Assembly (NCBI GenBank): GCA_018982785.1 | Contig: JAHHEN010000007.1 | Span: 208,501 to 272,500 of the forward strand | Origin: Enterococcus innesii | GTDB taxonomy: Bacteria; Bacillota; Bacilli; Lactobacillales; Enterococcaceae | Length of the DNA: 64,000 bases | Direction of reading: 5' to 3' | Shown: positions 12,724-20,910 of the stretch, piece by piece | How the letters are laid out: every line of letters starts with the position of its first letter | How positions within the stretch are numbered: position 1 is the stretch's first letter | The notes under the pieces: generated by a model | The model's input: the letters and a program-made list of their open reading frames with translations, nothing else | Told to the model about the DNA's origin: nothing | Databases searched by the model: none | Made by a program: the position numbers and the translations under genes

Positions 12724-13661
12724 TTATTCAGTAACGAAGTTATCCACTTCGATTGTTGTTTGGTCGCCTTTTTCAGCGGCATTCAACAATTGTTGTGCAT
12801 AGATAACAAAGCTGTGGAAGCTGTGGGTTGCACCAGAAACTACATCCATGTCTGCCACAGAACCATCTTCAGCATTGACTGCAGAAACAAAAGCTTCATT
12901 GAAGTTTGGAATGAATTCTTCTGGACTTGTACCAGATTTAGCTTCCATGTTTTCGTTGTATGATGCATCATCTTTTTTCGACTCGCCGGCTTCGTTTAGG
13001 TAGTCGTAGTTTGATTCAGAGATTTTGCCGTCAGCCACAGTCATTGAGAAGACTACGCGGTAACCATTTGAGTAGTTCTTTTCTTCTAATGTATAAGTTC
13101 CGTCTTTCAAGTCTGCCCCATTGTCGATTTCAATGGTTTCCGTGTTGCCTGCTTGCGCCGCTTGAATCAATTGTTGTGCATAGTTTTGGAAGGAATCAAA
13201 GGAATGAGTCGCGCCAGAAACTACTTCGATTGAAGAAGGGCTTTGTGCGGCAACTAACTCTTCATTGAATTTAGGAATAAACTCTTCTGGGCTGATACCT
13301 GCTTTTTCTTTCATCGTTTCATTGTATTCCGTGTTTTCTGTTTTTGATTCGCCATCCGCATTGACGTTGTCATATTTTGATTCAACGATTTTGCCGTCTT
13401 TGACTGTGATCTCAAAGGTAACACGGTAGTCGTTTTTGTAGTTCTTTTCTTCTAAACGATATGTCCCATCTTGCATTGGCTCGCCTGCAACAACGGTTGC
13501 TTCCGTGCTTTCTGTTGATGCTGAATCGCTTGCAGAAGTTTGTGATGTACTTTCACTAGTTGACGAAGAAGCTGTATTGTTGTTGTCCGCTCCGCAACCC
13601 CTAACAATAATGCTGCGAATGAAAATACCGCCATACCTACAATCAATTTCTTTGCTTTCAT
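12724..13661 (-). CDS. pplA: PplA/cAD1-precursor type flavin-binding lipoprotein, interrupted by a one-base frameshift
   Basis: Surface lipoprotein with two tandem FMN_bind domains, each ~115 residues and starting DGTYxLEEKNY. Each ends in the flavinylation signature: EVVSGATHSF in the first repeat and DVVSGATHSF in the second, where the Thr is the expected FMN attachment site. In Listeria PplA shuttles electrons from the membrane to external acceptors. A lipoprotein signal peptide (MKAKKLIVGMAVFSFAALLLG) starts at ATG 13661 in one frame. The mature part (CGADNNNT...) is in another; the switch is at the CCCC run 13598-13601. Adding one base to the G-run restores LGGC or LAGC, a proper lipobox. 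A Ser/Thr-rich linker follows. The E. faecalis orthologue yields sex pheromone cAD1 from its signal peptide. Divergent from ndh2. Confidence 0.88.
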
Positions 13662-13719
13662 AATTATCCACCTTTTACTTGTTTATTTTCCCCACAAAAA
13701 AGTTTGTGATACATCTAAC

Positions 13720-13747
13720 ATTGTAAAGTAAATTTACGATATGTCAA
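13720..13747 (-). promoter_or_regulatory. pplA promoter
   Basis: Minus-strand TTGACA (13742-13747), 16-base spacer, TACAAT (13720-13725). The spacer contains the palindrome GTAAATTTAC (13728-13737), which may be a regulator site. Confidence 0.75.
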
Positions 13748-13847
13748 CCGCTTCCTTTCCGCTTTTTCTCGAAAAAATGACTTATTTTTTGATTTTCGCA
13801 AGTTTTCACGAATTTCAGGAAATATGCGTTTTTTTCATCAGAATCGT

Positions 13848-13876
13848 TAGACAAATGAACCATTTGTCTATATAAT
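13848..13876 (+). promoter_or_regulatory. ndh2 promoter with overlapping palindromic operator
   Basis: TAGACA (13848-13853), 17 bases, TATAAT (13871-13876). A perfect inverted repeat, TAGACAAATG (13848-13857) and CATTTGTCTA (13861-13870) around AAC, covers the -35 element and the whole spacer and abuts the -10. This geometry is typical of a repressor operator. I cannot assign the regulator. Confidence 0.8.
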
Positions 13877-13931
13877 AGGAACGATTGTGTAATTATTATC
13901 ATAGATTATTTTTATTAAGGAGAGATTTGCA

Positions 13932-15872
13932 ATGGCAAAGAAAAACATTGTCGTTGTCGGTGCCGGTTATGCAGGCGTTTCTGCTACGAAGTACATGGCA
14001 AAGAAATTGAAAAAAGACAATGATGTTGAGATAACATTGATCGACCGTCACTCTTATCATACGATGATGACTGAACTGCATGAAGTCGCTGGAGGACGTG
14101 TAGAACCTACCGCAATTCAATATGACTTGCAGCGCTTGTTCTCACGCAAGAAAAATGTTCGTTTAGTAACCGATACAGTAACTGGGATCGATAAAGAAAA
14201 TAAAACTGTCCAAACAAAATTAGGTAGCTATTCATTTGACTACTTGATCTTAGGGATGGGTGGCGAACCGAATGACTTCGGTACACCTGGCGTTAAAGAA
14301 AACGGCTTTACTTTATGGTCATTTGACGATGCTGTCCGCATTCGCGAACACATTGAAAAAACTGTCGCAAAAGCAGCGATCGAACCAGATGCAGCATTAC
14401 GCAAAGCAATGTTGACCTTTGTCGTTTGTGGTTCTGGATTTACCGGGATCGAAATGATCGGTGAACTGATCGATTGGAAAGATCGTTTAGCTTCCGATTA
14501 TAAATTGGACCCAAGTGAAATCAGCTTGAAAGTCGTTGAAGCAATGCCAACGATCTTAAACATGCTTGATCGTAACGATGCAGCCAAAGCAGAGCGTTAC
14601 TTGAAGAAAAACAATGTTGATCTTGTCTTGAATGCACCAATCGTTGAAGTGGCACCTGACCACATCAAACTAAAAGATGGTTCAACGATCCCAACCCACA
14701 CATTGATCTGGACTGCCGGTGTCAAAGGAACTAGCGATGCTGCTGATTTCGGTTTAGAAACTGCTCGTGGGTTCCGTCTAGTTGCCAATGAGTACATGGA
14801 AGCAAAAGGCTACGAAGACAAAAACATCTATATTATTGGTGACTTGGTTTACTTCGAAGAATTCCCGAACACACCAACACCACAAATCGTGCAAGCAGCT
14901 GAACAAACAGGTCACACTGCAGCAACGAATATCGTTTCAGCCATCAAAGGTGGCGAAAAACATAAATTCAAAGGAAACTACCAAGGATTTATGGTTTCCA
15001 TCGGTGCCAAATGGGGCGTGGCGAACTTATTCAATAAGATTCACCTGAGCGGTTTCTTAGCGATCATTATGAAACACATCGTTAACTTGAAATACTTCTT
15101 TGATATTCGTTCTGGTTACTACATGTTCCAATACTTGATGCATGAAATCTTCCACATCAAAGATGACCGGACAGTCGCTCGTGGTCACACGTCTCGTTAC
15201 GGTAACGTCTTGTGGAGTGTTCCGCTTCGTATTTTCTATGGTCTTGTCTGGTTCGTTGAAGCCTTCAAGAAAATTTTGGGTACGAATGGGGAAGTCTTCA
15301 AACCTGGTACTTGGTTCGGTGAAGGTTCTTGGTTCCAAGGCAACAGCGTATTCCCTTGGACTTGGGAATATCAAACAGTCGCTGATGCAGCCAGTGGTGC
15401 TAGTGAAGCAGCCGATGCAGCAAGTGCCGCTAGTGGTGCCGGTGAAGCAGCCGATGCAGCGACACAAGCCGCACACTTCGGTTTGAGCTATGCTTACGGT
15501 GAACAACCAATGATCGTGATTGAAAAATCACCTGACTGGTTCACAAAAGTTATGCAATTTATTATGCCAAACAACGACGTTGCCATGTTCTTCCAAAAAT
15601 TCATGGTCTTCTTTGAAATTGCTTTAGCTCTTGCATTGATGGCTGGTCTCTTCACTTGGTTAGTAAACGCAACGACTATCGTTTTGGTGTTGACTTTCTG
15701 TATGTCTGGTATGTTCTACTGGGTAAACATCTGGTTCATTCCAGTTGCATTTGCCTTGATGAACGGTTCAGGACGCGCAGTCGGTTTAGACCGTTGGGTA
15801 ATCCCATGGTTGCAACGTACCCTTGGAAAATGGTGGTACGGTACCCCTCGCTCCTTATATGGCAATAAATAA
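13932..15872 (+). CDS. ndh2: Type II NADH dehydrogenase with C-terminal membrane extension (EET Ndh2)
   Basis: Flavoprotein that oxidises NADH and reduces a quinone. The N-terminal FAD-binding GAGYAG is at residues 10-15 and the second nucleotide site CGSGFTG near residue 164; WTAGVKG and YIIGDLVYF are also typical of NDH-2. At 646 aa it is ~240 residues longer than ordinary NDH-2. The extension has hydrophobic helices in the last ~100 residues, as in the Listeria EET-specific Ndh2. A low-complexity Ala/Gly/Ser/Asp segment (about residues 483-515), encoded by imperfect tandem repeats, links the halves. Strong ribosome binding site AAGGAGAG. Divergent from pplA and upstream of eetA-eetB-dmkB. 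Confidence 0.93.
   Translation: MAKKNIVVVGAGYAGVSATKYMAKKLKKDNDVEITLIDRHSYHTMMTELHEVAGGRVEPTAIQYDLQRLFSRKKNVRLVTDTVTGIDKENKTVQTKLGSYSFDYLILGMGGEPNDFGTPGVKENGFTLWSFDDAVRIREHIEKTVAKAAIEPDAALRKAMLTFVVCGSGFTGIEMIGELIDWKDRLASDYKLDPSEISLKVVEAMPTILNMLDRNDAAKAERYLKKNNVDLVLNAPIVEVAPDHIKLKDGSTIPTHTLIWTAGVKGTSDAADFGLETARGFRLVANEYMEAKGYEDKNIYIIGDLVYFEEFPNTPTPQIVQAAEQTGHTAATNIVSAIKGGEKHKFKGNYQGFMVSIGAKWGVANLFNKIHLSGFLAIIMKHIVNLKYFFDIRSGYYMFQYLMHEIFHIKDDRTVARGHTSRYGNVLWSVPLRIFYGLVWFVEAFKKILGTNGEVFKPGTWFGEGSWFQGNSVFPWTWEYQTVADAASGASEAADAASAASGAGEAADAATQAAHFGLSYAYGEQPMIVIEKSPDWFTKVMQFIMPNNDVAMFFQKFMVFFEIALALALMAGLFTWLVNATTIVLVLTFCMSGMFYWVNIWFIPVAFALMNGSGRAVGLDRWVIPWLQRTLGKWWYGTPRSLYGNK
15381..15460 (+). repeat. 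Imperfect tandem repeat inside ndh2
   Basis: Units starting GCYGATGCAGC occur at 15381, 15411 and 15450 with internal TAGTG/GGTGAAGCA blocks. They encode an Ala-rich linker. Unit lengths of ~30 and ~39 bases keep frame, suggesting slippage-driven expansion. Confidence 0.65.
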
Positions 15873-15904
15873 GCCAGCAAAATAGAATACCTGTACGACT
15901 TCAT

Positions 15905-15949
15905 GAGACTAAGACATTCTGATTTTCAATCAGTGTCTTGGTCTCTTTC
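15905..15949 (+). terminator. Probable terminator after ndh2
   Basis: Nested stem GAGAC...GTCTC, AGACA...TGTCT, CTGATT...AATCAG around TTC, followed by a short T-run. The weak T-tract may allow read-through to eetA. Confidence 0.6.
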
Positions 15950-16078
15950 CAAGTACAGAACTTTTTCTTGATCGTCCTTGCACAGAAATCGGTGGATTAT
16001 TGAGGATTCAGCTAGTAGAATCTTGTCTTCTTATGCTAGAATGAGACACATCACATGAAAGAACAGGAGTCTTTTTTG

Positions 16079-16486
16079 ATGAAACTAAAAGAATTTATCC
16101 GCGATGCCCATTTAAAACCATGGGATGGCGTCATCATACTTGTTTTGATCCTCAGCTCTTTTTTACCGCTTTTTATTTTTGGCCAGACGCAAACGGCTGA
16201 CAAAGAAGCCGTCTTACGGGTCGATGGGACAGAAATCAAACGTTTTGACTTAGTTGAAGGTCAAAAAGCATACACCTATCTTTATGAAGATGAAGACGGA
16301 GATACCAATTTACTGGAGATCGAAGGCGATCGGATCCGAATCAAGGAAGCTGATTGCGGCGACCAGATTTGTGTCCGCCGTGGCTGGGCCAGTAAAAATG
16401 GGGAAACCATCGTCTGTCTACCTCATAAATTGGTGATCGAAATCCAAGCCGCAGATGGGAGTGAGACCGACGATCTAATCTATTGA
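16079..16486 (+). CDS. eetA: EetA-like NusG domain II-containing membrane protein
   Basis: Small protein of ~135 aa with one N-terminal membrane helix (GVIILVLILSSFLPLFIFG) and an extracytoplasmic NusG-II domain ending CGDQICVRRGWA...IVCLPHKLVIEI. It is a component of the transmembrane electron conduit in the Listeria EET system, although its exact electron-carrying chemistry is not established. I choose ATG 16079 because AGGAGT lies 8 bases upstream; an ATG 24 bases earlier has no site. The gene overlaps nothing but is 10 bases from eetB, so the two are translationally close. Confidence 0.85.
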   Translation: MKLKEFIRDAHLKPWDGVIILVLILSSFLPLFIFGQTQTADKEAVLRVDGTEIKRFDLVEGQKAYTYLYEDEDGDTNLLEIEGDRIRIKEADCGDQICVRRGWASKNGETIVCLPHKLVIEIQAADGSETDDLIY

Positions 16487-16496
16487 TCGTTTGCTT

Positions 16497-17057
16497 ATGA
16501 GTCGATTACAACGAATAATTTTCATCTCACTGCTGGTCGCCCAAGGGGTCGTGATTGGTTTAGTTGAAAATATGATCCCTTATCCATTTGCCTTTGCGCC
16601 TGGTGCGAAACTAGGTTTGGCAAATTTAATTACCATTATTGCTTTGTTCACCATGCCGAAAAAAGACAGCTTTCTCTTGATTTGGCTAAGACTGATCTTA
16701 ACGACGTTACTAGGAGGAACGGTTTCGACCTTCTTATATAGTATGAGTGGTTCCTTACTGAGCTACTTTGGGATGTCTTTGGTGAAACAGTTGGGGCCTA
16801 AGCGTGTCAGTATCATCGGCATTAGTGCGGCCGGCGGTTTCTTGCACAACGTCGGACAGTTGATCACTGCCTCATGGATCGCTCAATCCTGGAGCGTGAT
16901 GCTCTACTTGCCGGTCCTGTCTTTCTTTGGGATCTTGTCCGGGATCGCTATCGGGATCGCCGCCAACTACTTGCTGCGCCGTGTCGAAACACTGCGCCGT
17001 TTTCAAATTGATTATGAACGCCAGACCAAAGTCAAATGGCGCTCGGATTCAGAATAA
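16497..17057 (+). CDS. eetB: EetB-like Gx transporter family membrane protein
   Basis: Hydrophobic protein of 186 aa with about five membrane segments. It belongs to the Gx transporter family, also annotated as heptaprenyl diphosphate synthase component I, related to ECF S components (GAKLGLANLITIIALF, SAAGGFLHNVGQL). In the EET system EetB partners EetA in moving electrons from quinol across the membrane; this is known from Listeria genetics. The start at ATG 16497 lacks a good ribosome binding site, so coupling to eetA is likely. It is followed after 11 bases by dmkB. The older synthase label is misleading because catalysis lies in the dmkB product. Confidence 0.85.
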   Translation: MSRLQRIIFISLLVAQGVVIGLVENMIPYPFAFAPGAKLGLANLITIIALFTMPKKDSFLLIWLRLILTTLLGGTVSTFLYSMSGSLLSYFGMSLVKQLGPKRVSIIGISAAGGFLHNVGQLITASWIAQSWSVMLYLPVLSFFGILSGIAIGIAANYLLRRVETLRRFQIDYERQTKVKWRSDSE

Positions 17058-17068
17058 AGGAGTTAATT

Positions 17069-18055
17069 ATGAAACTTCATTCCATGTGGCAAGAGTATCC
17101 AGCACTGCAAGCTGACTTATCTGCCTCCTTGCAATTGATGGAAAAATCATTAAAACTAAAAAACAAAGAGGTCGAACAAGCGATCCTATCCATGATCCAT
17201 TCAGGTGGAAAACTGCTGCGCCCTGCTTATCAGCTGCTCTTTTCTGCTTATGGCAGCGACAAAGATCGCGAAAAAGCCGTCGCATTGGCGGCTTCGATCG
17301 AGATGCTCCACACTGCCTCGCTGATCCACGACGATATCGTCGATCATGCGGACACCCGCCGCAAACTGCCGACTATTCGTTCCGAATTTGGCAACGATGT
17401 CGCTGTCTATGCTGGTGATTACCTCTTCGTCTGCTGCTTTAAATTGATGGCGGATTATGCCAGCTCCATGAAAAGCTTGCAGATGAATTCCCGTAGTATG
17501 GAAAAAATCCTGGCCGGCGAATTAGGGCAAATGAGCAAACGATACGATTTGTCCGTCACTGTCGAGGATTACTTAGAAAACATTCGTGGCAAAACCGCTG
17601 AATTGTTTGCTTTAAGCTGCTTTATTGGGGCTTACGAAAGCGGCACTTCCTTGCGCTTTGCCAATCAAGCCCGTGAGATCGGCGAAGCCATTGGCCTTGC
17701 GTTTCAAATCATGGATGATGTCTTGGATTACAGCCAAGACGCGACTGCCTTAGGAAAACCAGTATTGGAAGATGTTCGGCAAGGCGTCTATTCTTTGCCG
17801 CTGTTGATGGCATTGAAAAATGACCGCCAACAACTGTTGCCACTGCTGGAAAAACAAGCCGCCATGACTGAGGCGGATACCCATGAAGTCTATCGGATCG
17901 TCCAAGAAAGCGCCGGAATTGACGAAGCCAAGAAACTCGCTGCTGACTACACGAAAAAAGCTTTGCAGGCGATCCAGAAATTGCCTGAGACCAAAGATGA
18001 AACCAAAACATATCTTTATCAGATCACTGCTCAGATCCTTGGGCGTCAGAACTGA
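17069..18055 (+). CDS. dmkB: Polyprenyl diphosphate synthase (EET DmkB)
   Basis: Trans-prenyl chain synthase that makes the isoprenoid tail joined to the naphthoquinone head by DmkA. The first Asp-rich motif is DDIVDHAD after LIH, and the second is DDVLDYSQD. GGKLLRPA is also conserved. 328 aa from ATG 17069, which has AAGGAG 5 bases upstream; upstream in-frame codons lie inside eetB. It is last in the eetA-eetB-dmkB group and is followed by a terminator. A general heptaprenyl synthase is the alternative label, but context favours the EET quinone. Confidence 0.9.
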   Translation: MKLHSMWQEYPALQADLSASLQLMEKSLKLKNKEVEQAILSMIHSGGKLLRPAYQLLFSAYGSDKDREKAVALAASIEMLHTASLIHDDIVDHADTRRKLPTIRSEFGNDVAVYAGDYLFVCCFKLMADYASSMKSLQMNSRSMEKILAGELGQMSKRYDLSVTVEDYLENIRGKTAELFALSCFIGAYESGTSLRFANQAREIGEAIGLAFQIMDDVLDYSQDATALGKPVLEDVRQGVYSLPLLMALKNDRQQLLPLLEKQAAMTEADTHEVYRIVQESAGIDEAKKLAADYTKKALQAIQKLPETKDETKTYLYQITAQILGRQN

Positions 18056-18102
18056 TCAAGGATCTAGCAAAAGCCTTGCAGCTGGGATCATCCTGAAATA
18101 AG

Positions 18103-18143
18103 CCCCCAAGGTTAGATTTCTGATCTACTTTTGGGGACTTTTT
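18103..18143 (+). terminator. dmkB terminator
   Basis: CCCCAA/TTGGGG outer and TAGAT/ATCTA inner stems followed by ACTTTTT. Confidence 0.7.
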
Positions 18144-18170
18144 AGTTGATAGCTAGAAGTTTATACGAAA

Positions 18171-18212
18171 AAAGCCTCAACGGACAATTCATCTGTCCGT
18201 TGAGGCTTTTTT
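18171..18212. terminator. Bidirectional terminator between dmkB and gor
   Basis: Perfect 13-bp stem GCCTCAACGGACA / TGTCCGTTGAGGC with a 7-base loop, A-run on the left, T-run on the right. Confidence 0.93.
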
Positions 18213-18215
18213 CTT

Positions 18216-19562
18216 TTAACGCATCGTCACAAATTCTTCTGACCCCGTCGGATGAATGGCAACGGTTTGATCAAAGTCTGCTTTCGTAGCACCCATTTTG
18301 ATGGCTACAGCGAAGCCTTGCAGCATTTCATCGACACCGATCCCGATGCCGTGCAGACCGATGATTTTTTCTTCTTCTCCTAAGCACACCAATTTCATCT
18401 CACACTTTTGGCGATACTCATTTAAAGCAAAGTACATCGGTGTAAAGCGCGAACGATACACCTTTATCTGCTCTTGGCCGTATTTTTCCAAGGCTGCTTC
18501 TTCGGATAAACCAATCGTGGCAATCGGTGGATGCGTAAAGATGACCGTCGGTACTAAATTATAATCCAAGTACGCATCGCTTTGACCGTTGAACAAGCGT
18601 TCAGACAAGCGACGACCGGCGGCGATCGCAACCGGGGTCAAATCCAATTTTCCAATGACATCGCCCACTGCAAAAATCGAGTCAGCCGTAGTAGTTTGAT
18701 ATTTGTCCACAATGATAAACCCTTTTTCATCCAATTGGACATCGGTGTTTTCTAGGCCTAACTTGTCCGTATTCGGCACACGACCACCAGCAAAAAGGAC
18801 GCAATCGCCGGTCAAGGTTTCGCCATTTTCAAAGTGAACGATATACTCGTCACCTTCTTTAATGATACGAGAGGCAACGTAGCCTGCATAAGTTTCGATT
18901 CCTGATTCTTGGTACATCTCCACGAGATTATCCGCAAGCATCTTGTCAAAGGTTCGTAATGGCCGCTCTTTGCGGTACGCCCAAGCCACTTGGCTGCCCA
19001 GCTGTTGGCTGACACCGCTGATTTCGGCTGCGATGTAGCCTGCCCCTAAGACGACCATACGCTTTGGTGCTTCTCGCAACGCAAAAAAACCATTCGAGTC
19101 AATGGCGTACTCACCGCCGGGAATATTCATCGCGCTAGGTTTTCCACCGGTGGCAATCAAAATATTTGCTGCATGGTAGTTTTCCCCATTGACGGTAACT
19201 GTATGGTTATCCACAAACTGTGCATAACCGTGGATAACTTCTACATTGTTGCTGTCTAAGCCTTTTTGATAGGCTGTGTGTAGAAAATCAATATATTTTT
19301 CACGGTTATCCACAAGCTCGGTAAAATTAAATTTATCCACATGTGGATAAATGCCGTAGCTAGTTGCGTCTCGCTTGATCATTTCTAACATCTCACTAGC
19401 TTGCCACATGACTTTTTTCGGTACACAGCCGACATTGACACAGGTGCCGCCTAATTCATTGCCTTCGATCAATAATACTTTGGCACCGTGCATCCCTGCC
19501 CGATTGGCTGAGGCGATCCCGCCGCTGCCGCCACCAATTACTATGTAGTCGTATGTTCCCAT
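18216..19562 (-). CDS. gor: Glutathione-disulfide reductase
   Basis: NADPH-dependent flavoenzyme that reduces oxidised glutathione. FAD site GGGSGG at residues 10-15, redox-active disulfide Cys41/Cys46 in GGTCVNVGC, second nucleotide site [11 protein letters not shown] site FAVGDV, and the C-terminal active-site HPTGSEE. 448 aa, full length. The ATG has AAGGAGG upstream. It is monocistronic with its own terminator. Trypanothione-like or mycothiol enzymes are unlikely given the sequence pattern. The coding sequence holds an unusual cluster of DnaA boxes at 19208-19350. Confidence 0.93.
   Translation of the reverse strand: MGTYDYIVIGGGSGGIASANRAGMHGAKVLLIEGNELGGTCVNVGCVPKKVMWQASEMLEMIKRDATSYGIYPHVDKFNFTELVDNREKYIDFLHTAYQKGLDSNNVEVIHGYAQFVDNHTVTVNGENYHAANILIATGGKPSAMNIPGGEYAIDSNGFFALREAPKRMVVLGAGYIAAEISGVSQQLGSQVAWAYRKERPLRTFDKMLADNLVEMYQESGIETYAGYVASRIIKEGDEYIVHFENGETLTGDCVLFAGGRVPNTDKLGLENTDVQLDEKGFIIVDKYQTTTADSIFAVGDVIGKLDLTPVAIAAGRRLSERLFNGQSDAYLDYNLVPTVIFTHPPIATIGLSEEAALEKYGQEQIKVYRSRFTPMYFALNEYRQKCEMKLVCLGEEEKIIGLHGIGIGVDEMLQGFAVAIKMGATKADFDQTVAIHPTGSEEFVTMR
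19208..19350. other. Cluster of six DnaA boxes inside gor
   Basis: Exact TTATCCACA at 19208-19216, 19306-19314, 19333-19341 and, inverted, 19342-19350. TTATGCACA inverted at 19220-19228 also fits TTATNCACA, and TTATCCACG inverted at 19230-19238 has one mismatch. The last pair forms the 18-base palindrome TTATCCACATGTGGATAA. They lie in codons for V-D-N, V-I-H-G and H-V-D-K. Confidence 0.7.
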
Positions 19563-19628
19563 ATTTGTTGTTTCCTCCTTAAGATTGTCTATGTTCTCAT
19601 CGATCCTTTTTGGCTGGATTGATTCAAC

Positions 19629-19654
19629 AAAAAAAGCCGAGAGAAACTCTCGAC
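19629..19654 (-). terminator. trhP2 terminator
   Basis: Minus-strand stem GTCGAGAG / CTCTCGGC (one T-G pair) with a 3-base loop followed by seven T residues, immediately after the stop. Confidence 0.85.
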
Positions 19655-19655
19655 C

Positions 19656-20897
19656 TTATTTTTTCTTCCGAATCATGTCTCCGACTTCCACCGGTTCTTT
19701 GACCGGCATCGTCAGCAGCATCATAGGATTTGGTGCACGATCGATGGATTCACCGTCTTCATTATACATGACTTCGACGGTTTGGTGAAAGTGATGGAAT
19801 CCGGGACCGTAAAATTCGATTTCATCGCCGACGGAAAAGTGGTTCCGTTGCCGAATCGTAGCGGTTTTCGTTGCCGGATCATACGCCATGACTTCCCCAA
19901 TAAATTTGTATTGCGGAATTTTCCGACGTGGACCAAACAACTGCTCATTTTCACTTGGGGTATCGTAGTAAAAGCCTGACGCAAGCTCGCGCTGCGCAAC
20001 TTTCCACAATTCATCGATCCATTCTTGTTTGCAGACATAGTTCTCTGGATCGGCCATGTAACTGTCCACGGCTGCTTTATAAACGTTCGCCACAGTTGAA
20101 ACATAGTGGATCGATTTCATGCGGCCTTCGATTTTGAAACTATCAACGCCGTTTTCAATCAGATCAGGGATATGTTCGATCATCGACATATCCACGGCAC
20201 TCATGGAAAACTCTTCTTCCACTGTCCCGTTTTTAGTCAAACTGTTTCGTTCCGTTGCAAACGGCATGTCAAACAAATCATATTTCCAGCGGCAAGATTG
20301 CGAACAGCCGCCGCGATTGGCGTCTCGCATCGACATATGATTGGACAAAGTACAACGGCCAGAATACGAAATACACATGGCGCCATGAATAAAGGCTTCA
20401 ATCTCCACGCTAGTATTTTTGCGGATCTCAGCGACTTCCTCCATCGACACTTCTCGGGCGAGAACGACCCGTTCTAGGCCTTCTTCCCGCCAAAATTCCA
20501 ATGTTTCATAGTTCGTGGCACTGGCTTGGGTGGACAAATGGATCGGTAGACCCGGCGCTTCTGTTGCGCAGATCTGGATCAATGCGGGATCAGAAACGAT
20601 CACGGCCGAAATACCGACATCTCGCAATTCCCGAAAGAATTCCCCTGCACCTTCCTGATTGCCCTCATGGGTCACCATATTGGCTGCTACATAGACTTTT
20701 GCGTTGTGGGCTTTGGCAAAAGCCACCCCTTCCGCCATTTCTTCATAGGTAAAGTTACCCGCGCGACTCCGTAGACCATAGGCATTGCCGCCGATATAGA
20801 CAGCGTCAGCGCCATAGTGGATCGCTGTTTTTAATTTTTCTAACGTACCAGCTGGTGCTAACACTTCTGGTCGTTTCAATGCTTGTTTAACGGTCAT
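19656..20897 (-). CDS. trhP2: Peptidase U32 family protein, TrhP2/YrrO-type tRNA hydroxylation protein
   Basis: U32 family protein of 413 aa. N-terminal RPEVLAPAGTLEKLK and AVYIGG, then the U32 signature EAFIHGAMCISYSGRC with downstream cysteines in NRGGCSQSCRW. In B. subtilis YrrN/YrrO (TrhP1/TrhP2) are needed for prephenate-dependent 5-hydroxyuridine formation at tRNA position 34; protease activity in this branch is not well supported. The chosen ATG 20897 follows AAGGAGC by 7 bases; a frame extending to 20939 would overlap trhP1. It is 13 bases after trhP1, in one operon. Confidence 0.85.
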   Translation of the reverse strand: MTVKQALKRPEVLAPAGTLEKLKTAIHYGADAVYIGGNAYGLRSRAGNFTYEEMAEGVAFAKAHNAKVYVAANMVTHEGNQEGAGEFFRELRDVGISAVIVSDPALIQICATEAPGLPIHLSTQASATNYETLEFWREEGLERVVLAREVSMEEVAEIRKNTSVEIEAFIHGAMCISYSGRCTLSNHMSMRDANRGGCSQSCRWKYDLFDMPFATERNSLTKNGTVEEEFSMSAVDMSMIEHIPDLIENGVDSFKIEGRMKSIHYVSTVANVYKAAVDSYMADPENYVCKQEWIDELWKVAQRELASGFYYDTPSENEQLFGPRRKIPQYKFIGEVMAYDPATKTATIRQRNHFSVGDEIEFYGPGFHHFHQTVEVMYNEDGESIDRAPNPMMLLTMPVKEPVEVGDMIRKKK

Positions 20898-20910
20898 TTG
20901 TTCTTGCTCC

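Noticed and set aside
12738..12746. Single DnaA-box-like TTATCCACT in pplA, and similar singles at 13.67 and 54.0 kb
   Set aside because: Isolated one-mismatch copies explained by Val-Asp-Asn codons; not clustered.
13662..13671. GTG start ten bases upstream of the pplA ATG giving a continuous 315-aa frame
   Set aside because: It encodes a non-signal sequence; the lipoprotein signal is clearly in the other frame from ATG 13661.
15057..15506. 149-codon antisense frame in ndh2
   Set aside because: Arises from the Ala-rich repeat in the opposite strand; no coding signals.
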